Source: JBAXZR01 sp041670165 (GTDB taxonomy: Bacteria; Bacillota; Clostridia; Christensenellales; UBA1242). Taken from it: a stretch of DNA of 49,452 nt. A model generated the notes under the pieces. That model did no database searches. It was not told where the DNA came from and worked only from the letters and a program-made list of their open reading frames with translations. The translations under genes were made by a program, and so were the position numbers. The stretch lies in assembly GCA_041670165.1 (NCBI GenBank), contig JBAXZR010000008.1:1-49452 (forward strand), written 5' to 3'. Positions 42,126-49,452 of this stretch are shown here, piece after piece. Numbering within the stretch: position 1 is the first letter of the stretch; every line of letters begins with the position of its first letter.

Positions 42126-43304
42126 TTATGCACCGGTTGTTGCAGCTACTATACCACTTATTTTTGCTTGTCCATTTGGGTGATCGCAAATAAGGTCGGC
42201 ATACTTAACAAGAGTTGCTGAGTAGGTTGCGGTGTTAGCATTTTGTTTAATAATTCTGCCATCTTCACCCTCAAGCCACTTCCAATCGCAAAGCTGATGC
42301 ATTGTGAAGTCTTTTGTGTTGAGAAGATACATTGCATCACTTTCAACAAATCTGTCAACAACAACTGGAATTCCATTGAAAGAAATTGCTTTGTGTCCAC
42401 CCTCAAGATTCATAACATCAATATTTCTTCTGTATGATGCCAAATAATCTTGATACAATCTTCGTACACTAGCACTGCAAGTGATGAAATCAATTGTGCT
42501 TCCACTTTGTTCTTCCATTGTGTCAATTGCTTCTTGAATGAGTGAATCTGTAATCACACCAGCACTAGTTTTTGTGTATGGAGTCAACCATTTGTAATTT
42601 GCTCTAGTAAGCCCATAAAGACTTGTGCTAGAAGAAAATATTTTTCCAATACCTGTGATTTCAAGGTCCTTTGAATTTTGAACATAGATTGTGTCATCTT
42701 CAACGATAGTTCCAGAAAAACCTTCCAAAAAGAAAGTGTTGTCTGTTCTGTTTACATATGAAATTCTAAAGCCACTTGAAGCAGCAACTTTAACTCCACT
42801 TGAATAAACATCAACAATCATGCCTTCAATCAAATTTCTAACACTGTCAACTGTGATTTCATGAGTTGTTGCATCAACTGCGGAAACAGTTGCAAGAAGT
42901 CCTGAGCCATTGCCATATAACATTCTTCCAAAATTGAAAGTACTTGCCTTAATGAGTCCCTCCATTTCACTGTTTAAAAGGTTAACAAAAGCACCTGCAC
43001 TGTTTGCTGAAGCTCTCATTGCCTTGTCAGAAATTTCAATTTTTCCATACAAGTTTTTAAGGTCTGTAACAAATTGAACATAATTGTTTTGAGCAGCAGT
43101 TGGAAGATTTCCAGTTTCTGTTCCTGCTCCAATGCCACCATTAATTCCAAATGGAGCAAGCTTGCGAATTTCTTTTCCCCAAACATCATTTGCGGATTGT
43201 TTAATTTTTGCAAGCAAAGGATTTGCGTTGATGTTAAGTTGATTTGCAACAACACCAAGATAAACCGTTTTTAGTGCACTGTCTGCACTTGTAAGCGAAA
43301 CCAT
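42126..43304 (-). CDS. Major capsid protein, HK97-fold type
   Basis: A 392-residue protein. N-terminal VYLGVVANQLNINANPLLAK begins the mature domain; the E-loop/spine region (residues 60-130) contains LKNLYGKIEISDKAMRAS; the central DFITCSASVRRLYQDYLASY and later YLLNTKDFTMHQLCDWKWLE are found in HK97-type and P22-like capsids of Firmicutes phages. It lacks an N-terminal delta domain, consistent with a separate scaffold gene upstream. SD AAAAGGAG precedes ATG 43304. Followed by a structured gap, so expression may be adjusted relative to downstream genes. Confidence 0.85.
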   Translation of the reverse strand: MVSLTSADSALKTVYLGVVANQLNINANPLLAKIKQSANDVWGKEIRKLAPFGINGGIGAGTETGNLPTAAQNNYVQFVTDLKNLYGKIEISDKAMRASANSAGAFVNLLNSEMEGLIKASTFNFGRMLYGNGSGLLATVSAVDATTHEITVDSVRNLIEGMIVDVYSSGVKVAASSGFRISYVNRTDNTFFLEGFSGTIVEDDTIYVQNSKDLEITGIGKIFSSSTSLYGLTRANYKWLTPYTKTSAGVITDSLIQEAIDTMEEQSGSTIDFITCSASVRRLYQDYLASYRRNIDVMNLEGGHKAISFNGIPVVVDRFVESDAMYLLNTKDFTMHQLCDWKWLEGEDGRIIKQNANTATYSATLVKYADLICDHPNGQAKISGIVAATTGA

Positions 43305-43350
43305 GTTTTTCTCCTTTTTAATTGATTTTTGATGATTTAAATGAGAAAAA

Positions 43351-43360
43351 TGTCGGATTT
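43351..43360 (+). promoter_or_regulatory. Weak motif related to the 0A box before the capsid gene
   Basis: TGTCGGATTT, one base off the core TGTCGAA, in the gap before the capsid gene. Listed only for completeness of the pattern in this block. Confidence 0.2.
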
Positions 43361-43388
43361 GCCTAAATTAATACCTTGAAAAGAAAAA

Positions 43389-44126
43389 TTACAAAAACAT
43401 ATTAGTAACAATTGCTTTTGCTTCTTGAAGTGTTTTTGCACTTGTCTGCGAAGCAAAACTTGTTGCACCTTTTGACAAACTTGAAATTAGATTAGGTGGT
43501 TTGTTTTCTTCAATTTCTTTAAGAAAAACCCCGAGTACTTTTTGTTTAACTTCATCAGAAGAATAAACATAATCATTTAAAAACTTTTCATCTTTTCCAA
43601 GATTTTCCGCACTCACAAAATTTTTTGAAGCAACAGTTGCCCACGCATTTTCCAAACAATTTTCATCACTATATTTTTGTGGATTTTTCATAATTTCTTC
43701 AGAAATTTGAGAAGCATAATTTTTGGCATCATTATTTTTACTAAGAAATGAAGCAACTTTTGTGTTCCATTCCTCTTTTTCAAATTGCGGTGCTTTTGGA
43801 ATGTCATTTTCACTATTTTTTATTTCTTTTTCCATTGCATTATCGCTTTTGATTTTTTCCATTTCACTCAGTTTTTGGCATTTTTTTGTGAACTCCGACT
43901 GCAAATTGTTGTATGCATTCACAAGCGCTTCAGCTGTTTGAAATTTTCCATATGAGGAGTCTTTTGAAGAAGAATCAGTAACCAAAAAATTTTCTTCTGC
44001 ACTCGCAGCAAGTACTTCATTCTTTTCTTCATCAGGTTGTTCCCCATTTGCAGGCCTTTGACTATCTAATTGATTTATAAATTCAGATTTATCCTTTTCA
44101 GGGATCTGTTCTTCATTTTCTTCCAT
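43389..44126 (-). CDS. Phage scaffolding/capsid-assembly protein
   Basis: A 245-residue, acidic, helical protein between portal and capsid genes. The segment YGKFQTAEALVNAYNNLQSE followed by FTKKCQKL is characteristic of scaffold proteins of Firmicutes phages; the remainder consists of Lys/Glu-rich helices and a Ser-rich N-terminus (SSSKDSS). No protease domain is visible, so the scaffold would be expelled rather than cut, as in P22. Starts 12 bases downstream of the portal stop. SD GGAGG precedes ATG 44126. Confidence 0.8.
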   Translation of the reverse strand: MEENEEQIPEKDKSEFINQLDSQRPANGEQPDEEKNEVLAASAEENFLVTDSSSKDSSYGKFQTAEALVNAYNNLQSEFTKKCQKLSEMEKIKSDNAMEKEIKNSENDIPKAPQFEKEEWNTKVASFLSKNNDAKNYASQISEEIMKNPQKYSDENCLENAWATVASKNFVSAENLGKDEKFLNDYVYSSDEVKQKVLGVFLKEIEENKPPNLISSLSKGATSFASQTSAKTLQEAKAIVTNMFL

Positions 44127-44138
44127 TTTTCCTCCATT

Positions 44139-46067
44139 TTAAGTGTTTTCTTTGTTCGTAGAAATGTCTAATTGTGCCTCAGTTAAAGCAAGCCTTTTAT
44201 GCATTCTTATATGATTAAGAACATTTTCCACAAGTTTTTTGTTGTTTTTAGATTTTTTTTCAAACTCGCTTCCAAGCATAAAAGCCGTATGTTCTGTTAT
44301 ATGAATTTTGTGATCATCAATTTCAAGCGGTTCAACATCATTTTCATTTTGTAAAAATTTCAAATTTTCTGAAGAAGCTTTTTTAACATTCAATTCATTG
44401 ATATCTTGAGCATTTTCCCAAATGCCAAAACCTAAAAGGTCAAGAGCTTTCACTCTCATTCGATTGGACAATTTTCCGTTTTCATCATATAAAAGTCCAG
44501 CATTTAAAAGATCAAAAACCATAGTTCTTCTTTGTGCTAGTGTTTCACTAATTTCATTTTTTGTTTCAAAAACAATGTCATCACTAGATATATCACTTTG
44601 TGAAAAATAGAAAACTTCAACATCACCAGATTCATTCGATATTTTTGTTAGCCTTGGAATAATGGCAAACTGCTTGTATAATCTTAAAATATTTTGAGAA
44701 ACAAGTTTGATTGCATTTCTGATGCTTTCAGCAGTGATTGTTATTCTTGTGTCATCTTGTTCAACAATGACTTGAAGCGCAGTGCCACTCATGTTTTGAC
44801 TAGATACTGAACTTGAGCCTCGTGAAAGATCTGAAACTCCACTAATAAGCTGAAATTCTTCAAGTAGCCTTTGTTCTTCAGCCATAAAATCCGTTGGGAC
44901 TCTTGCACTGCTCATTATGGTTGGTGGATTTGAACCCTGTCTATACACAAGCACTTTACCAGGGGAAAGCCCTTCATCTTCCAAATTTTCAATGTCAACT
45001 GAGCCATCTTCAACAGTCAAAATTCCCATGCTCACACGATTTAAAAATTCATGCTTGCGGTTTTTGACTGCGTTATAGGCTCTTTGAACAGGAATCATTC
45101 TTTCAATAACACTAGTGCCCCAAAAACAAGATGCATTATCTAAACAACTTTGACGAATAAATGGAAAACCCCTTTCACCGTCAGTAAGATTTTTGAAAGG
45201 CAAATCACCGTCATACAACAGTGTTTCGCCTGCAACAATTGTAAGTCTGCCATTAGGATTTGAGACACTAGGTTTTTCATATTTTTCAATCACAACGGCA
45301 TAATTCTCTTTTGAAGCTGAAGCAACTTTGAAACACGAATTACTGTAACCAAGTCCGCCAATTGTTTGCACATTTTCTAGAGAAAAAACATTTATATTTT
45401 CTCCTTGAACAACTTTTCCCCAAATGCTTTTGATATCGCGAACTGAAATTGCCTTTGCATGAATTAAACTATCACAATCATCAAGAGTTTCACAACTTGT
45501 TGAATCAGGAAAAATTTCAAAAGGAGAACAAACAACAACATCAATATCACCACTATGTACATTGCTTGCATCATCAGTTGTTGCAATTGTTTTGCCCTTT
45601 GAACCCGACCAAACAACTTTGTAAAAACTTGTTCCGCAAACTTCACTCCATTTTGTTGCTCTTGAAATAATTTCTGAAATGTTGATTTTGTTGCAAATTG
45701 AGGAAAGTATTTTTTTTGAAAGTTTTGCTGTTTTCAAATCTTTTTCATCTGCTGAAGATGGCACAACTGACATTGTTGGACGAACTCTACTAAGTTTTGC
45801 ATTTCTAACTTCCATAAGCGGAGCAATATGATTGTAAACTTCTCTCTCTTGCCAAAAATATTGTTTTGTGTAATCTTCGACTTCTCCATTCCCAGAAATT
45901 GAACAATATTGATTGCCCATCAAAAAGTTCATATTAAGTTGCCATTGAGCTTCAAATTGTTTTCTTTCCTGTTGCCTTTTTTTAAAATCTTTCACAACAC
46001 TTTCCACAAGAAGAGCATCAGTTTCTTGTTTTTCTTTTGATTTTAAAAATTTTGAAATCATATTCAT
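44139..46067 (-). CDS. Phage portal protein (P22-like)
   Basis: A 642-residue protein, long for a portal. Key segments: NFLMGNQYCSISGNGEVEDY; YFWQEREVYNHIAPLMEVRN; AKLSRVRPTMSVVPSSADE; ATKWSEVCGTSFYKVVWSG; and the wing/stem portions with FPFIRQSCLDNASCFWGTSV and RAYNAVKNRKHEFLNRV. These are portal signatures in P22-type short-tailed phages and in related clostridial elements. The portal ring connects capsid and tail and is where the terminase docks; no large terminase gene is found upstream here. ATG 46067 overlaps the stop of the Cys-rich gene (ATGA). Confidence 0.85.
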   Translation of the reverse strand: MNMISKFLKSKEKQETDALLVESVVKDFKKRQQERKQFEAQWQLNMNFLMGNQYCSISGNGEVEDYTKQYFWQEREVYNHIAPLMEVRNAKLSRVRPTMSVVPSSADEKDLKTAKLSKKILSSICNKINISEIISRATKWSEVCGTSFYKVVWSGSKGKTIATTDDASNVHSGDIDVVVCSPFEIFPDSTSCETLDDCDSLIHAKAISVRDIKSIWGKVVQGENINVFSLENVQTIGGLGYSNSCFKVASASKENYAVVIEKYEKPSVSNPNGRLTIVAGETLLYDGDLPFKNLTDGERGFPFIRQSCLDNASCFWGTSVIERMIPVQRAYNAVKNRKHEFLNRVSMGILTVEDGSVDIENLEDEGLSPGKVLVYRQGSNPPTIMSSARVPTDFMAEEQRLLEEFQLISGVSDLSRGSSSVSSQNMSGTALQVIVEQDDTRITITAESIRNAIKLVSQNILRLYKQFAIIPRLTKISNESGDVEVFYFSQSDISSDDIVFETKNEISETLAQRRTMVFDLLNAGLLYDENGKLSNRMRVKALDLLGFGIWENAQDINELNVKKASSENLKFLQNENDVEPLEIDDHKIHITEHTAFMLGSEFEKKSKNNKKLVENVLNHIRMHKRLALTEAQLDISTNKENT

Positions 46068-46291
46068 TTTTCTTCCCTTCTCTTTTCAATTTTTTTGAGT
46101 TTTTTAAGTGGATTTGGAATTGATTTTGGAACAATTTCTTTTGAAATTAATTCATACATACCTTTGATACAAGACGAGCAAAGATTGATTCCTTCACTTT
46201 TTTTGTCGCTTAAAACAAATGATGAACAAGCAAAGTTGTTGCAACCTTGCATATCACATTTGATTGAATGAAAAATATTTTGTTTTTCCAT
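46064..46291 (-). CDS. Small Cys-rich, zinc-ribbon-like protein
   Basis: A 75-residue protein with seven cysteines: KCDMQGCNN, FACSSF and NLCSSCIKG. A CxxxC ... CxxC spacing suggests a Zn-ribbon, with a basic C-terminal tail (KKLKKIEKRREEK) suited to nucleic-acid or protein binding. Translation coupled to the portal gene (ATGA overlap). AGGAG precedes ATG 46291. Function unknown; not a recognised terminase subunit. Confidence 0.6.
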   Translation of the reverse strand: MEKQNIFHSIKCDMQGCNNFACSSFVLSDKKSEGINLCSSCIKGMYELISKEIVPKSIPNPLKKLKKIEKRREEK

Positions 46292-46317
46292 TATTTCTCC
46301 TATTATTTCTTAATTTT

Positions 46318-46328
46318 TTTGTCGAAAA
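46318..46328 (+). promoter_or_regulatory. 0A-box-like motif before the Cys-rich/portal genes
   Basis: TTTGTCGAAAA, the best 0A-consensus match in the window (all nine positions of TTTGTCRAA), in the 59-base gap between the first two genes of the block. Confidence 0.45.
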
Positions 46329-46350
46329 TCTTTAAATTATTTTTACTTTG

Positions 46351-46671
46351 TTAAAGTTCTTCAATTTCTTTTAGTAGTCTATTTTTTTCTTCTTCAAGTT
46401 CTTCATCGGACATTGTTTCAACATTTTTTAGTGAGGTTTCACAAAGAAGTTCAAAAAGGAGTTTTGCTGCCGAAGTGTCTGGCGGAATATCTTTTGTTTG
46501 AACTTTCTTTTTTGAAAGACTGACTTTTCCTTCATCATCAAAACCAAACTCTTCAACAATTTCTTTTGTTTGGTAACCAATTGCTTTTTTTAAAAGTGCA
46601 TCAATCATTTGTTTTTGTTTTTCTTCAGCAGTTTTTGTATCTGAATTTTGGTTTTCTTTTTTTATAATCAC
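46351..46671 (-). CDS. Small phage-block protein, possibly terminase-small-subunit derived
   Basis: A 106-residue protein at the start of the block. Start GTG 46671 with GGAGG nine bases before. Residues 22-75, LLKKAIGYQTKEIVEEFGFD then KKVQTKDIPPDTSAAKLLFE, have a form I associate with proteins encoded just before portal genes in related clostridial elements, where a terminase small subunit would sit; the C-terminus (MSDEELEEEKNRLLKEIEEL) is a helix. The DNA-binding HTH of a real small terminase subunit is not evident, so the role is uncertain. Confidence 0.5.
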   Translation of the reverse strand: MIIKKENQNSDTKTAEEKQKQMIDALLKKAIGYQTKEIVEEFGFDDEGKVSLSKKKVQTKDIPPDTSAAKLLFELLCETSLKNVETMSDEELEEEKNRLLKEIEEL

Positions 46672-46692
46672 AAATTCTTACCTCCAAAAATT

Positions 46693-46710
46693 TTAACCAC
46701 CTTTCATCAT
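46693..46710 (-). CDS. Five-codon leader frame (tentative)
   Basis: ATG ATG AAA GGT GGT TAA, i.e. MMKGG, preceded by GGGAGGAG and followed 14 bases later by the GGAGG of the 46351 gene. It may be translated, but could equally be a chance frame created by stacked SD-like sequences. Confidence 0.2.
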   Translation of the reverse strand: MMKGG

Positions 46711-46748
46711 CTCTCCTCCCAAAAGCCAATTTAAAAATAATTTTTTCG

Positions 46749-46779
46749 TTTAGAATTTTTATGTCGCATGCATTCTAAA
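46749..46779. promoter_or_regulatory. Inverted repeat upstream of the block, possible operator
   Basis: TTTAGAAT and ATTCTAAA arms of eight bases separated by 15 bases containing GCATGC. It lies about 80 bases upstream of the first gene. No transcription factor can be named. Confidence 0.3.
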
Positions 46780-47008
46780 ACAACAAAATCAATCCTTTCA
46801 ACAAAACATGACAAAACTACGATATTTTTTTCTTCTTAAAAAACTCAAAAAATTAATTATGTTTTAATTTACGAGCTTAAAAAAAACATAAAAAACTCAT
46901 TATTTTTTTGTGGTAATCCAAAAATATATTAATGCAAAAAAACATACTCAAAGCTGGCATACGAATTTTTATCTGTGTTTTCTAAAAATGCTGAAATTTT
47001 TAAAAAAA

Positions 47009-47046
47009 AAGAACTTGCTCCACTAACATTTGGAAAACAAGTTCTT
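47009..47046 (-). terminator. Terminator of the surface protein gene
   Basis: AAGAACTTG / CAAGTTCTT arms of nine bases, 20-base loop, T9 on the minus strand, about 65 bases past the stop. Confidence 0.8.
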
Positions 47047-47109
47047 GCAAATATGTCTTATATTTTCTAATTAGTTTCAATCCCACAACTAGATAAGAGT
47101 GTTTTCTGA

Positions 47110-49452
47110 TTAGAAATTGAAATTATTACGATAGTTTGAGCCACCCCTTTTCTTCTTTACAACAATTATAATAACAATTATCGCAAGAAGAAGTACTCCA
47201 CCACCAATAATCAAGATTATTGTTAATGGATTATTTTCAACAACAATTTCTGGTGGTATAAATTTTGCATAGAGTGTATATTCAGTAGTTGTATATTCCA
47301 TTATGTAATCAAGCTCAGTTGAAACAGGTTCAGCATCGTTTTCATTTATGAACCAGCCAACAAATGTGTATCCATCTTTTACTTCCAAAGAAACTTTTCC
47401 TTCAGCATTAAGAAGCATTTTTCCAACAAGAACTGTTTCTGATGGTTGTCCATCTCTAAATGAGAAAATGCCACCTTCGCCACCAATTTGAACAATGGTA
47501 AGGTTACAAATATTTTTTGTGAATCTTGCAACATAAGTTGCATTTTCGCCTTGCATTGTAACGGTTAGGGGTTCATTTGAATCACTAACAAGAACAAGTT
47601 CATAAGTTGGCTCAATTGGAGGTTCAGCACCTTCTTCAACAACAACTAAAACTGATTTAAACCACCCAACAAAAGCATAATCAGTTTTTGGCTCTGCAGT
47701 GAGAATAAAAGTTCTTAAATACGAAACATCATAATCTCTTTGAGAAAATTTATCACTATTATCAAATTTAATATAACCACCCAAAGCACCTTCAATGTCT
47801 TCTTCAACAGAAATACTCAAAGTGTAGTATGCAGGTGTGAATTCAACAGAATAAGAACCGCATGTGTTTGAATTTACAGAAATTGTAAAAGCATCATACA
47901 CAATTTCGCCAATTGTCAAAGTTTCCCACACAATTGCATTTTGCAAAGTAACTCCGTCCAATTTAACATTTTTTCCATACGAATAATGCTCATCAACTTC
48001 AACATAAAATTGCACATTATCTTGGTAACGATATTTGCGTTCAACAATTTTGCTTTCAGGATCAAGATTTTCAACAAGTTCACCATCTTCATTGGCAAAA
48101 ATCAATCTTCCTCCAACAACTTCTGTATTATTGGCAATTATTCCATAAGAACCAAAAGCCTGAAGAGTAGGAAACTCTGATTTTTCATTTATAACTTGAT
48201 TCCAAACCGTATCAAAATCCCATGAATTCAAATATTCCCAATTTGATGAATTTGAATATGTTTCACTAGATTTGAAAAAATTTATATCTGTTTTTGTGAC
48301 ACAACTTTGTGGTGGAATCCAACCTGAAGGATATATTCCAAAAGCATTTATTCCATTATTAATTGTTAGATTGGAAAAATAATAACATTTTTTAAACGCA
48401 GATGGATTTGGAATGTCTGTAAGAGAATTGATTTCACCAACAATTCCACCAATTGAATAACTTACTCCACTAATTACATTTGCAGTAATGACACCTGCAT
48501 TGAAAGAATCCACAACTGAAGTTGATGAAATTCCTTTGGCAAACCCTAAAAGTCCACCCATGCTAAATGTGTTACTTGTGCTTGCTCCAAGTGGAACAAT
48601 TCCATTTATGCTTCCTGCAAAAAATGAATTATTGATAACAACATTAGACCCATAACCAACAAGTCCACCAATTTGCGTAACTTTTGTTTGAACAGATTTT
48701 TGAGTCGCTGATATTTCAGCAAAACTTTGACAAGCAAAAAATGAAGTTGTTGTTGCAAAACCAACAAGTCCTCCAACTGAGTAAGTAAGAATTGAATCGG
48801 ATTTAATAAAACCACTAGTTTTAATAAATTTAATTTGAGCATTTTCTACTGAAGAAGCAAGCATTCCAATTGAAGTTCTTGTGCCTTCAATTGAATCAAG
48901 CCTTATGTTAACTTCAGAAATTTCAAAGTTTTCAATTTTAACTTTAGTGTCAAGATTTTTTACAACACCAAACAATCCACCATTATTTCCTTCAGTAACA
49001 ACTATTCCAGAAATTGTGTAACCATTTCCATAAAACTTTCCGTTAAATGGACTTGAAGTAGTTCCAATTGGATTCCAAAGATAATTACTTAAATCAATGC
49101 TTGCTCCAAGCTTAAAAGTTTTTCCTGAAAAATCATCTGGAACAACATAGCCAGCCGTTTCCCCATTAAAAACATCAGCAAGGTAAGCAAGTTGCATTGG
49201 ATTTGAAATTAAATATGCCGAATTTGTGTCATCAGCAATTTCATGTGGAATGAGTTCAATGTTTCCAGTGGCTACCCAACTTTCAGAAGGAATCCATCTT
49301 GTTACATTAGCAAGAACATTATCTTCTTCATCTCTAAGAAGTCCAAAAAAGAGCTCATATTTTGTTTCAACATTTCCTACAACAGCACTTCCTTCATAAT
49401 ATATGTTGGTAACTTTGTAGCCTGCATAATCAAAATTTCCTGAAAAACAATA
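47110..49452 (-). CDS. Large repeat-containing surface protein, N-terminus outside the window
   Basis: The frame is open to the last base of the window, so about 780 residues are visible and the start is missing; the internal ATG at 49197 is not a start because coding continues upstream (WIPSESWVATGNIELIPHEI). Repeats of GLUG type (GGLVGYGSN, GGLLGFAKG, GGIVGEINS, GGLFGVVKN) fill the first 350 visible residues, followed by InlB/Listeria-Bacteroides-type repeat units ending in YVARFTKN and TLYAKFIPP. The C-terminus has one transmembrane segment (PLTIILIIGGGVLLLAIIVI) and a basic KKKRGG tail, but no LPXTG motif. Such proteins are exported adhesins or wall-associated structures; the ligand cannot be told. 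It has a strong terminator and is on the same strand as the phage block. Confidence 0.85.
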   Translation of the reverse strand, partial: YCFSGNFDYAGYKVTNIYYEGSAVVGNVETKYELFFGLLRDEEDNVLANVTRWIPSESWVATGNIELIPHEIADDTNSAYLISNPMQLAYLADVFNGETAGYVVPDDFSGKTFKLGASIDLSNYLWNPIGTTSSPFNGKFYGNGYTISGIVVTEGNNGGLFGVVKNLDTKVKIENFEISEVNIRLDSIEGTRTSIGMLASSVENAQIKFIKTSGFIKSDSILTYSVGGLVGFATTTSFFACQSFAEISATQKSVQTKVTQIGGLVGYGSNVVINNSFFAGSINGIVPLGASTSNTFSMGGLLGFAKGISSTSVVDSFNAGVITANVISGVSYSIGGIVGEINSLTDIPNPSAFKKCYYFSNLTINNGINAFGIYPSGWIPPQSCVTKTDINFFKSSETYSNSSNWEYLNSWDFDTVWNQVINEKSEFPTLQAFGSYGIIANNTEVVGGRLIFANEDGELVENLDPESKIVERKYRYQDNVQFYVEVDEHYSYGKNVKLDGVTLQNAIVWETLTIGEIVYDAFTISVNSNTCGSYSVEFTPAYYTLSISVEEDIEGALGGYIKFDNSDKFSQRDYDVSYLRTFILTAEPKTDYAFVGWFKSVLVVVEEGAEPPIEPTYELVLVSDSNEPLTVTMQGENATYVARFTKNICNLTIVQIGGEGGIFSFRDGQPSETVLVGKMLLNAEGKVSLEVKDGYTFVGWFINENDAEPVSTELDYIMEYTTTEYTLYAKFIPPEIVVENNPLTIILIIGGGVLLLAIIVIIIVVKKKRGGSNYRNNFNF

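Larger units (their letters stand above)
46672..47109. other. Upstream region of the phage-derived block
   Basis: A 438-base stretch with the terminator of the surface protein gene (47009-47046), AT-rich DNA, an inverted repeat TTTAGAAT / ATTCTAAA at 46749-46779 that encloses ATGTCGCATGC, and a five-codon frame just before the first gene. No longer gene seen; no terminase or integrase. Confidence 0.65.

Noticed and set aside
37760..46671. Encapsulin or contractile tailocin locus
   Set aside because: A portal and scaffold together with a tail-closure protein, and the absence of sheath, tube and baseplate genes, fit a short-tailed phage-like particle instead.

Overview
The window reads as chromosomal DNA of an uncultured, very AT-rich, endospore-forming member of the Bacillota (class Clostridia or a close relative). 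Evidence: a dipicolinate synthase gene pair (dpaA-dpaB) joined to asd and dapA, a germination/spore protease (gpr) next to rpsT, a protein with a Spo0A-type DNA-binding domain, the comEC-holA-rpsT-gpr neighbourhood common in Firmicutes, purine-rich Shine-Dalgarno (SD) sites, several TTG starts, and CCA-encoding tRNA genes. Species or family cannot be assigned from sequence alone.

Layout. 1-8 kb: a left-truncated DUF4041 coiled-coil gene, a Spo0A-like regulator, a methyltransferase/SDR pair, a membrane protein with prmC, a tRNA-Lys gene whose 3' flank is duplicated, a HAD hydrolase, a DHH phosphoesterase and a divergent idi. 8.5-14 kb: aspartate kinase (lysC) facing the operon dpaA-dpaB-asd-dapA; together these cover aspartate to spore dipicolinate except aspartate-semialdehyde-independent steps elsewhere. 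14-18 kb: an RsgI-N-domain membrane protein, a tandem pair of unknown paralogues and an M14 carboxypeptidase. 18.3-20.7 kb: seven tRNA genes plus a SPOR-domain protein, bounded by outward-facing copies of a dispersed repeat. 20.8-37.5 kb: housekeeping and sporulation genes (murI, gpr, rpsT, M28 peptidase, holA, comEC, ddl, rluD, lspA, sepF, engB, a candidate coat-like protein, polA).

37.7-46.7 kb: a co-oriented, phage-derived block holding a portal, scaffold, HK97-fold-type major capsid protein, head-completion-like and tail-closure-like proteins, a coiled-coil protein and two holin-like proteins. Within the window it has no large terminase, integrase, repressor, replication gene, endolysin or tail fibre, and it abuts polA. 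It is the best candidate for an undescribed system: a domesticated short-tailed (podovirus-like) particle, a gene-transfer-agent-like element, or a prophage remnant.

The same 0A-box-like motif (GTCGAAA core) occurs in three intergenic gaps of this block and upstream of two other genes in the window, which raises the testable idea that the particle genes are linked to sporulation initiation. The right edge (47.1 kb to end) is a large surface protein with GLUG/InlB-type repeats whose N-terminus lies outside the window.
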